Source: Cerioporus squamosus
Lineage: Eukaryota; Basidiomycota; Agaricomycetes; Polyporales; Polyporaceae
Length of the DNA: 64,000 bases
NCBI GenBank assembly: GCA_022592435.1
Contig: JABYQS010000021.1
Coordinates: forward strand, 297,712-361,711
Direction of reading: 5' to 3'
In this document: in pieces, positions 12,653 to 21,780 of the stretch
Layout of the letters: every line of letters begins with the position of its first letter
How positions within the stretch are numbered: the stretch's first letter is position 1
Notes under the pieces: model-generated
What the model saw: the letters and a program-made list of their open reading frames with translations, nothing else
What the model was told of the DNA's origin: nothing
The model's database searches: none
Translations under genes and position numbers: made by a program

Positions 12653-13269
12653 TTAGAACATGCTGCCCTCTGGGGGCTGAGGGAGCTTCCGGTTGTTCAT
12701 CGACGCCATCTCCCTGTGGCAGAATTGGTACTGGGATAAGGAACAATAAGGACATGCGCACCTTCTGATCTCCACCAAGACCGTCTCAATGCTATAGTTC
12801 CGGTTCCAGTGTGCGAGAACAGGGAGCTTGGAGGGGTCGACCTTGCCGTCCACTTGGCTGACGAACGGGAGGTTGACGCGGGAGACAAACTGGACACTGG
12901 GAGGTCGATCGGGGTAGTCCTCCCCACATGTGATCCTCAGGCTGTAGATGCGGTTCTCGTGGACGGTCTGCAGCAGAAACGCAGTCAGTCCGCATTCCAT
13001 CGATCACAAGATGCCGAGTCCAGGTGAGTATCGATCACAAGATGCCGAGTCCAGGTGAGTACTGACGTGTCCAGGACCGATGATTGTGCCGTTCCAGTGG
13101 CTCATCATGATATCGTCTCCATCCTCGAGACCGTACGAGCAGGAGCCGTCGCCGATGCCCTTCTCGCCCTTCTCGAGCTCCTCGAGCAGACGGAAATTCC
13201 TAGGCACTGTCCAGCAAAGTCAGCGTAAGCGGCAAGACATACGACGGTAGAGTACAGACCCTTAGCCAT
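12653..13269 (-). CDS. MMS2: Ubiquitin-conjugating enzyme variant Mms2
   Basis: Minus-strand exons 13269-13260, 13206-13067, 12967-12762 and 12713-12653 total 417 nt, or 138 aa (yeast Mms2 is 137). The first coding exon is only 10 nt and encodes MAK plus one base. The sequence reads [33 protein letters not shown], then [19 protein letters not shown] and [19 protein letters not shown]. As expected for a UEV, the catalytic Cys region of true E2s is absent. Mms2 pairs with Ubc13 to build K63-linked ubiquitin chains in error-free post-replication repair and signalling. It is divergent from HSE1 with 229 bp between the starts. Intron 2 (12968-13066) contains a tandem duplication. Confidence 0.94.
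12999..13061. repeat. Two tandem copies of a 31-bp unit in MMS2 intron 2
   Basis: The segment starting ATCGATCACAAG and ending CCAGGTGAGTA occurs at 12999-13030 and again at 13030-13061 with no mismatches. It lies wholly inside the intron, lengthening it from about 68 to 99 nt, and leaves both splice sites untouched. The identity implies a recent duplication. Confidence 0.9.
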
Positions 13270-13498
13270 GGTGGGGGACGAGAAGAAAGAGTGTGGCGGA
13301 CCACGCTGCTGCACGCTCGCTGCCCTCCTCGGGCGGTGGCGCCGCTTCCATATCGAGGTGACTCCCGGCAACCGCCGGACCGTCACCGCCTATGTGCTCA
13401 TCATAGTCCGCAGTGCGCTGCGTCTCACCCTCCCTCCTCCTCCTCATCGCTATCACCATTACACCTGCAAGCCGTTGCAGGCAGCACACACTCATAAC

Positions 13499-16400
13499 AT
13501 GTTCAGAGGAGGCCAGCCGAACCCTTACGACGACATCGTCGGTTCGTGTCACTTACATCCGTCTCTGCGGCTCTAGGCATTCTAACCCTCCTTCAGCGAA
13601 GACTACCGATGAGAACCTCACAGCCGAGAACTGGGAGCTCATTCTGAACCTCTGCGACAAGGTTCAGGAGGAAGGGGAGCAAGGGTGAGCACATCGCGAT
13701 CCCCACATGCACTGTCGAGGATGCTCAGTCTGCCCCAACACAGAGCCCGGAATGTGATTGCAGCGTCGCTAAAGCGGCTAGCGCATCGAAACCCGAACGT
13801 CCAGCTGTATACCCTCACGTTGGTTGAAGCCTTGTCCAAGAACTGCGGCATTGAGGTTCACAGGGAGATATCCTCGCGGGCGTTCACGCAGGGCTTGGAG
13901 AAGCTCATCACCGACAGGGTGCGTCCATTCTTGTCCATGCGATGACACCCTCCCAACTCCCGCTGTCCTAGACCACACATGACAAAGTACGAAAGCGTGC
14001 CCTTGCGTCGGTGGCGATCTGGACTGCCGAGTTTGAGAAGGACCCAACCCTCGGTTTGATGGAGGAATGTTACGAGAACCTCAAGTCCAAAGGTGAGTTG
14101 CACCTTTAGCACGGCAGGGACACACACATCCGGGTGGGCCGAAGTGGAAGCATAATATCCGTCGTATGCTGGTATCGCAGAGGAACCCTCCGAAGAGGTC
14201 TCTACGCGTCCGAGATCCGACAGAAGGGTAACCCCGCGCGATGCCCTTCTCACCTGTTGCCATGCTTCTTCCCGTCGAGGCCGGGGTCTCTGCCGTGCAA
14301 AAGTTGCGATCCGTTATAACTAACGTCTATTCAGGCTACAAGTTTGAGACGCCAAACGAGCCGCCACCCCCAGATGTGGACGATGAGGTCCGCCGCCGAG
14401 AGGAGGAAGAGCTTCAGCGGGTCTTGGAGCTGTCCATGCAAGATAAGGGCGGGCGATCCCAATGGGAAGCCTACTCACTTGCCTCATCCAGTGGCGCTGG
14501 TGGCTCTGGTGCTGGCGGTTCAGGAGCAGCATCGTCCTCGTCCGCAGCAGGCCCGTCGGGCTCGTCCTCCCGCCCTGCGCAAAGCGCTGCCCAACAGCCT
14601 CCTACATATGGAGGTTATGTTCCATCCTCTTCTACCCCCGCTGTCTCCGCCGTGGACACGTCTCCTTCATCGGTCTCCAGCGCCACCATCACCAGCCCAT
14701 CCCCATCGTCGGTGCGGTCGTCGCAAGAGGGTATCCCCATCGTCACTCGCGTTCGTGCTATGCATACTTTCGAGCCCACGGAACCTGGAGAGCTCGCTTT
14801 CGAGAAGGGTGATATCATCAAGGTTGTGGACCGGAACTACAAGGATTGGTGGCGAGGGCAACTCAAGGGACGCACCGGCATCTTCCCCGTCAATTATGTG
14901 GTATGTTTGCCATGACTGTGTTCATATCTCCTTCTGACACCGGCCTACCAGGAACCCCTGCCTGAACCTACTGCGGCGGAGATTGCGCGGGAGGCAGAGC
15001 AAGAAGCGGCTGTATTCTCGCAAGCGGCTAATGTCGATCGTCTACTCATGATGCTTCGCAACATGGACCCTGCTCGAGACAATCTTGCCGACAACGAAGA
15101 GATACAGGTTCGTGTCCTATTGCCGTGTGATATACGTCCGTATACTCAACTTAGCGAAATGTATAGGAATTGTATCGCTCGTGCATGTCGCTGCGGCCTA
15201 AGATCGTGAAGTTGATCGACAAGTACAGTCAGAAGCGAGGTTCGTGTCTTAAGCTGACACATTTATGGACGAATCTGACATGCGTACGGACAGCTGACCT
15301 TGTTTCCATGAACGAGACCTTCGTGAAAGCACGAACGATCTTCGACAGGATGATGGAGGAAAGTCTGGCGCGTCATACTGGAGGTACGTGATAGATGCTA
15401 TCCTCACAGAGTGCGCTATTCCCTGACAAGCTTGTAGTCTACGACGGCCGTCCGGGCTACGTCCAGACCCCAAGCCAGTCATACATAGGCCGGCCTGATT
15501 CTCGCGCTCGTCAAGACTACTTGCCGCCCGGCGGGCCTCCAGTCGCTCCGGGTGGTCCTCAAGCGTATGGATGGAACCCCAATGTGTACGAGCAGCCTGG
15601 CTACAACGCGTACCCCGCTGCTCCGGCGGCGTACCCCCCTCCGGCTGAGGCTGCGTACCCTCCTCCTCATGGTCCTCCGCCCACCCAGCCATCGTACGGC
15701 GACCTGAACGCGTATCCTGGCGCTCGTCCGCAGTCTGTCTACAGTCAGGCGCCGCCTCAGGGCTACCCGGGTCCCAGTCCGTACGGTCCGCCAGTGGATC
15801 CTCCTGTGCTGCAGGGGTATCCCGGAGCCCTGTGCAGCATCATCCGCATGTCGGTCTTCCTCAGCCTGGTCCTCATGTCGCCCCGGAGCCGACGCCGCAA
15901 CCACAGATCTACCCCCAACCTGGTGTCCAGCCTGAGCACCACCAGCCCCAGGTCTATCCCCAGCCGAGCGTGCAGCCCGAACAGCAGGTCCAGCCGCAGT
16001 ACCAAGCCCAGCCTCAGCCTCAACCCCAAGCGCAGCAGCAGGCGCAGGCTCAGGTCCAAGTTCAGCCCCAGTCTCAGGCGCAGGGTCAGGTGCAACCTCA
16101 GCCCCAACCTCAGGCGCAGGCGCAGGCTCAGGCGCAAGAACAGCCCCTCATACAACAGCAATCCGTGCGACAGGCGTCACCTCAGCCCCAGCAGCAGCAA
16201 CAGAGTGGCCCGCCCTACGTCTACGACCCGAACACGACGTACGCTGACCCGAACGTGCAGGCGTGGGCGCAGTACTACGCACACGGCGGCACAGACCCCA
16301 CCGGCTCCGTGTACTTCGTCTCCGTGCCTGGCGTGAAGGAGGGCCCCCCTGCCGGCGCTCCTGCCCCCGCTCGCACCCAATCCGGCGACTCGGTTGGCAC

Positions 16401-16662
16401 GCAGGACTCGACGACGACTCTGGGGGCGGAAGTCACGCAGACTGCCCCGCTGCACATCAACAAGGCACAGCCTGCAGACCAACCACAGCCGGGAGCATAT
16501 GGCGTATCGCCGTATGCGAATGCTGGGCCTACTTCTCCGGTCGCGGGCGAGGGGCCGCCGGTTACTGGGCAGCCTTTCTATGGACTGACGAACCAGTTCG
16601 CGGGGATGGACATCGGTGATGGGAGACAGAATGGACAGCAGGGAGTGGGTGCTTCAGCGTAG
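13499..16662 (+). CDS. HSE1: ESCRT-0 subunit Hse1 (STAM homolog), one-base frameshift in last exon
   Basis: Exons 13499-13541, 13597-13684, 13744-13918, 13972-14092, 14335-14900, 14952-15107, 15167-15239, 15294-15383 and 15438-16662. An N-terminal VHS domain (residues about 8-140, PFDD-like start NPYDDIVAKTTDENL) is followed by a ubiquitin-interacting motif (EEEELQRVLELSMQD, about 165-180). An SH3 domain follows (RVRAMHTFEPTEPGELAF to GRTGIFPVNYV, about 280-330), then a helical GAT-like core and a long Pro/Tyr then Gln/Pro-rich tail. It sorts ubiquitinated cargo at endosomes with Vps27. Near 15825-15832 the frame must drop by one (GGAGCCCTGTG) to continue into the Gln/Pro tail. Adding one base gives 845 aa; unmodified, the frame runs on to a stop at 16336 in non-family sequence. 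The 242-nt intron before 14335 contains a possible cassette exon that would break the frame. Confidence 0.9.
15888..16160 (+). repeat. Gln/Pro-rich low-complexity coding repeat in HSE1 tail
   Basis: The frame encodes imperfect repeats of YPQPGVQPEHHQPQ and QAQAQVQVQPQSQAQ type. The tract is biased to CAG/CAA and CCC codons and is expected to be disordered. Such tracts readily change length between strains. Confidence 0.75.
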
Positions 16663-16794
16663 TAGGGTCGGAATAGTTTGTGTGATGTGTATTGCGTATA
16701 TCTATGTTCATCGTTCGTGTTCTCATGACGAGGAGGGAGCTGGTTGTACTACCAGATGTCTGGGAATACAAGGTGAAAAGATTCGAGGAAGTAC

Positions 16795-16800
16795 AAAAAA
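16795..16800 (-). terminator. Pol III terminator (T6) for tRNA-Met
   Basis: A run of six A on the plus strand (T6 on the minus strand) lies 16 nt beyond the 3' end of the tRNA, as expected for RNA polymerase III termination. Confidence 0.75.
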
Positions 16801-16816
16801 GATGGATTATCGTTAT

Positions 16817-16916
16817 TGCTCGGAATGAGGATCGAACTCATGACCTCAGGATTGCCCACCGTAGTGGTCATACTTGCGTATGAGACCTGCGCTCTAACCA
16901 ACTGAGCCATCCAAGC
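16817..16916 (-). tRNA. tRNA-Met (CAT), elongator type, with an intron of about 26 nt
   Basis: Read on the minus strand, the acceptor strand GCTTGGA pairs with TCCGAGC, with discriminator A. The D arm is GCTCAGTTGGTTAGAGC. The anticodon arm is CAGGT-CTCATA, then an intron of about 26 nt (from CGCAAGTATG) after position 37, then A-TCCTG. The T arm is ATGAG-TTCGATC-CTCAT. The T-T opposition at 31/39 is usual in tRNA-Met. The TTCGATC loop marks it as elongator rather than initiator. The mature form is 74 nt before CCA addition. It sits between HSE1 and the anoctamer gene, transcribed against both. Confidence 0.92.
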
Positions 16917-17270
16917 GTTACTGCTATGGAGCACCAATAACAAAAGTAGTGCATCTTTTGGCCATAGCTGCAGCAAGCTACCAGAAGCCACCGTCAAACA
17001 CCTTTTGCTAGAACTTCTAGACGCGACGTCTACCTAGTACTACTAACATCTTCCTGCTAGTACCACCACACGTACAAGCCTGCGACACAGCGGTAACTCC
17101 ACATATCCCGGCGAATGCTCTAGTTGTAGTAGGTATCTACAGGTTAGACATCCGAACGCCACGCATTGGGGCCTCGTGTACCTGTGAAGTCATCTCGCGA
17201 GTCGCTGCCTCGAGTCGCTCCCCTGGCTCCCTGTGGTCGTCTCTCAACATCAACCTCCCCATCCTCAGCC

Positions 17271-20200
17271 ATGGCCCCCCAGGTTGATCTTGTCCTTGTC
17301 TTCCGCTCGTCTCCAGGCAAAGTGCTCTCAAAGCCGCAGGCTAGAGAGAATGCGCGTCAGGCCACCCAACAGTACACGCGGCTCCTCGATGTCCTAAAGA
17401 ACGGCCGCTTGCAAGCGGTCGGGAAGCGAGGCGAGAAGGAGGGGCAGCTGCTCGTGCTTGTTCAGTGCCCGGAAAGCACACTGGCACGTCTGGTTCAACG
17501 CGAACGGTGAGTGTCACATCCTTCTTGTCCATTCCTGCGCCCGACCGGTACTCTTTCGATATGTCGACTTTTGGCTACGAGGCACTCCCAGCGAAAAGCG
17601 ACACTTCGAAAAGGAGCTCTCACATCAGAATCCTCGTGTTTCGCTGGCGAGTGCCGAGCAGTCGTTTGCGAGTCGTCGTTATGGATTATGCCCATCGGCC
17701 TTGCACGCACTTTCTTGCTCCCGTATGCGCTGCGTGCACTGCTCTTCCAAGGACTTGAGTGAGCCATCAGTCCTTGCAGAGAGGGGTGTTGGACGGGTGT
17801 ACGTCTGGTATCCGTGGCGGTTGTCTTAATGACGTCACCTCCGAAGCCAGAGTTCGGTGTGCTGATCTCAAACGAGGCTTTGTACAAGTTGTACAAGTGA
17901 CGCCTCGTGTTCGCTTTGGACGGTGGAAGGATTGACAGGCAGTTCGCCCAATGTAGCATCCTAGGCATACTCGGCACGAGTTCTCGACTCGTTGAACATC
18001 CAAACAGCGTGGCGCGCTGTAGAGTCGGTAGAGGATTTACTGGGTCGCGGAAGATTGTCAGTCGTTTCGTAGTAGTAGTGAGGGGAGATATCCCACGACA
18101 ACCCTTGCAAAGTGCGACAGACGTGCACAACTTGGTCTGCCAGTCGCTGTACCACTCCGCTTGGTCATAACTTGGCACATTTCTTATCAACACGAGACCG
18201 ACCTCTTGGAGTGGTCGATGGAGGGGTAAAGCGACGTAGACGGATTTTGCACGCCTGTCGTACTTCGCAAGTACTGTCGTGAGACTATATGATGTGGCCT
18301 AGACAGAGCGATGTTACGGCTCTTCCCGGGAAATTCCTTCGTCTCACACAGTCAAGATAATTCCTTTGTGCATACGCCAGTGGCTCATAGCCAAACACAA
18401 CCGAAAGGAACGGGGAGAGGGTGTGCGTGGGTGGGGGGTATGGGCGATCCCAGTAATGGTTCGGAGTACCCGTGTGGGCCTGCGCGAATATTGCTCAGAT
18501 CTGTGTCAGTAGGCTCTGGCACAGCCCAACATTGGTTGCACTACCTGCGGCGATTGACTATTCTCCGTATCATCTTGCTGACTTTCCAACAGATACTCAG
18601 ACTTTTGTGTGGACTGCCGGCCACCAATCCTACGAGCACCAGAGACCTTGCTTCGGAACCTCTCACCCGGCAGACAGGTTACGACTGGTGTACACGTACG
18701 TCACCGCCACTCCGCAGATGGAGGGCTCGGCATAGCACCGGGCTCGTCGAACTGGGACCGTGTGGAGTCGGTCATGGTTCTGCATGATCACGAATTCAAT
18801 GATGCCTGGATCCGCGCGTGGACAACAAGACAGCTCGGGTTTGTGAAGTTCGATAAGATTCGCGAGCAAGTAAGTGCATGGGTGATCGCTACGTCGGACC
18901 ACTTTCTGACTTCTTATAGTTCGGCGAAGCCGTGGCCATCTATTTCCACTTCCTCTCGTTCTACACTAAACATCTCCTCTTCATCTCAGCGGTCGGAGTC
19001 GGATTCTACTTCTTCGCCCTGCCATACTCTACCCTGTACTCATCCATCCTCCTGCTTTGGTCGATCACCTTCGTCGAATGGTGGCGGATCAAACAAAGGC
19101 AGCTGTCCGTGCGTTGGGGCACCAAAGGCTCGTTCCGCGTCGAGAAGCGAAGAGCACAATACGTGCCACTTCCCTGGTGGCGGAAAGACGTCCGGGCGCT
19201 CGCAAGCTTGCCCGTCATCCTGTTCTTTGCATCCGTGCTCGCTGTTCTGCTCACCGCCATCTTTGTCTTCGAGGCCTTCGTCACCCACCTTTATACGGGT
19301 CCTGGGCATCAGCTTATCGTGAGTCACCCAAACGTCTTTTCGCAACAAGGTATTCTGACGTCATTTCAGGGATTCAGCCCCACTATCCTTTTCGTCGCTC
19401 TGGTTCCCCGGCTCCTCAGTATTTATCACTCGTATGCGGTCTCGTTCACCAATTGGGAGAACCACGGTCACCAATCTACCCATGACGCGTCGTTGACGGT
19501 CAAGACGTTCAGCTTGTCCGCGGTCGTCGCCTATCTCGGCATCGCGTTGTCGGCTTTCGTCTACGTGCCGTTTGGAGAGGAAGTCATGGCGGCCGTGCAG
19601 TACTACCTCTTCCACGACAATTCCTCCGCGACTACCTGGGTGCGGTCAGTGCTCACCTCCATCTCAGCCAACGTTACCGCACCGTTTAACACGACCGCGA
19701 CCGGCAAGGGCGACAACTCCTCCATGCCGCTGACGAACCGGACGTTCTGGGAGACGGACAGCGTCAATGCCCGGACCAAGCTCAACCCGCAGCGTCTGCA
19801 AGATCAGATGTTCGCGTTCACGGTTACCAACCAGGTCGTGAACACCTTCCTCGAGATCGGGTTGCCATTCATCCTGCGCGCAGTCGCGTCCGTGCGCAGC
19901 GGGAAGGGCCTCTCGCTTGCCGCGCCGGCCGCAGGTGCTGCCAGTAGCAACGGGAACGGCAAGAAGAAGCGGGTGATGTTCGAGGATCAATCGGGCAATC
20001 CGGAAGCAGAGCGGCAGGCGCTGGAAGGCGAGGAACGCGAATTCATGGACCGCGTCAGGCGGGAGGTCGCCCTGCCGCCGTACGATCTCTTCGCAGACTA
20101 CAGCGAAATGGTCACACAGTTCGGCTATGTCTCCCTGTGGTCCACCATCTGGCCCCTTGCGCCAGGTACGTCTCTCTCGTACCGAGTGGGTCAACTTTGC

Positions 20201-20780
20201 TCACAGCTCCTTTCCAGTGATGGCACTCATCAACAACTGGCTGGAGTTGCGGTCCGACGCGTTCAAAATAACTGTGCACGTCCGGCGACCGATCCCCACG
20301 CGCACGGACACGATCGGGCCCTGGCTGGACGCGCTCACGTTCCTCACCTGGCTGTCGGCGCTGACGAACTCGGCACTCGTGTATCTGTTCCGGCCGGCGA
20401 ATCAGTGCAAGCCGGTGGGCACATCGCTTTCGCACTCGCATCACCACTTGAGCAGCCCTGACTCGTCGGCGCCGCAGATGCTGAGCTCCGCGCTGCTGAT
20501 AGCACTCGGGGCCTCGCACGGGTACATCCTCCTGCGCATGCTCGTGCGGCACACGCTGGAGCGCGTGCTCTGGCGCGGGAGCAAGGAGGAGCGCGAGGCG
20601 GAACGGATTGAGACGGTCGTGAAGGAACAGTACCTCCGAAGCCTTGGCGTGGCGGACGTGGTTAACGCAGAGGAGAAGGCCGTGGAGGGCGGCGAATCCG
20701 GTCAGGCTGGAGAATCTGCGGCGTTTTGGAGCCACGACGAGGGGCTCGACGAGCTGACTCGGGGAACGAAGGAAGCGTAG
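17271..20780 (+). CDS. Anoctamer/TMEM16 family protein (Ist2-like), damaged exon 2
   Basis: Exons 17271-17506, 18593-18869, 18920-19318, 19370-20165 and 20218-20780 give 756 aa. The N-terminal cytosolic domain has GKRGEKEGQLLVLVQCPE. Family motifs follow: GGLGIAPGSSNWDRVESV, LHDHEFNDAWIRAW and DKIREQFGEAVAIYF. Multiple TM helices come next, including SILLLWSITFVEWWR, TKLNPQRLQDQMFAFTVT and YSEMVTQFGYVSLW. Ist2-like proteins are ER-plasma-membrane tethers and possible lipid scramblases. Exon 2 needs three separate -1 shifts (near 18603, 18666 and 18717) to match the family; because they sum to three the frame stays open, but about 38 residues are garbled. Intron 1 is 1,086 nt while the others are 50-52 nt. 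Intron 19319-19369 is 51 nt and stop-free. Confidence 0.85.
17507..18592 (+). other. Oversized first intron of the anoctamer gene
   Basis: The donor GGTGAGTG at 17507 and acceptor CCAACAG at 18592 join exon 1 to the YSDF segment in phase. The length of 1,086 nt is about twenty times the local norm. A 232-codon minus-strand open frame inside it (17495-18193) has no recognisable domain. I could not find clear terminal inverted repeats or a target-site duplication, so an inserted element is only suspected. Confidence 0.6.
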
Positions 20781-21780
20781 GCTCCCTGCGCGAGGGTCGG
20801 CAAAGTGCTCCGGGTCTAATGTCTCCATGCTCCCCAATGACATTTTACGTTAGAATGTGATGAACTGCCATGCGCGTATGGACTGTTACTAGGTTTCGGG
20901 AGTTCTGTAGTGTACGACCAGCTATTGTGTGTGATTTGTTGCCGTACGGCTGCTCAATTCTTTGCTTCCAATTCATGTTCAGCTTACGGAAATGCACACC
21001 TGCCGGAGTCATTGGCAGTCTTTCTCCCTCTTTACCAGCAAATCGGAGGACAGCAAGACGGCGGCTCGTGGACGGGCAGGGCGTAAGAATGAAGGCGCTG
21101 AATCACCCGGCTTGCAGAGGCTTTCGGCTGTTCAAATATATTGAACGGTGTCCTAGGACCACAGTACTGTGTATTGCGATTGGTTAGGAGTGGGCGTCGG
21201 GAATTGCCAGTTGTGGGTGTGGGAATAATTAATTAGCAGACCAGGCACGGAAAACGGAGCCGGATTTGCCACCGACGACGACCACGACGACGACGACGAC
21301 GCGCGCGCTCTGCTCACATTCCTTTGCTCTTCGCTCTTTGACCTGACGACGGTCCTTTCTCGCTGTTCGCATACTGTCCTTCCTGCTTTCCGTTCGCTGC
21401 TCGCTGTCGTTCCTCGTGACGGAAATACCATCTCGACGCGCTCGTCGCGTCCATCGCCATCCCTACCCTACACGTGTTGATTTTTGACGACACGCCTCGC
21501 TGCACATCAGCTTCAGTCTTCGCGTTTTCGACCTCGCCGGAACGCCTTTCATTCTCGTTGCAATTATGTCAGTGATTTTTCTTCCCTCGGCCACGTCCCG
21601 CATCTCTCACACTCTCCGCAGGCTTAATTAGCCGTGCTACACCCGTTTCGACGACCTCTGCATATTGCTCGTGACGTTTGGTACCGTTTCAAAAGTGAGT
21701 TGACCTTCGGTGTCCGCTATATCGTACGGTACAGTCATTTACTGTGCTCTCCCCTCCCCCGTCGTCGTCTGCGTGGCAGC
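20781..21780. other. Intergenic and 5'UTR with GAC repeat; 5'UTR intron
   Basis: A GAC/CGA trinucleotide tract lies at about 21276-21301. A likely 5'UTR intron runs from 21695 (AAAA|GTGAGT) to 21779 (GGCAG|C), ending one base before the ATG at 21781. This argues against the longer upstream in-frame extension as coding. Nothing else was recognised. Confidence 0.5.

Noticed and set aside
14182..14235. Cassette exon inside the 242-nt HSE1 intron
   Set aside because: It can be entered in frame, but no donor at its end returns to the frame of the next exon, so inclusion would truncate the protein.
15825..15832. Programmed ribosomal frameshift in HSE1
   Set aside because: No slippery heptamer or downstream pseudoknot was seen, and similar -1 breaks occur in unrelated genes, which favours sequence error.
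17495..18193. 232-codon minus-strand open frame inside the anoctamer intron
   Set aside because: No domain or plausible start context; it overlaps the firmly supported exon 1 of the anoctamer gene.
21634..21780. Upstream ATG of the serine-rich gene
   Set aside because: The extension spans a good intron (21695-21779) that ends one base before the ATG at 21781.
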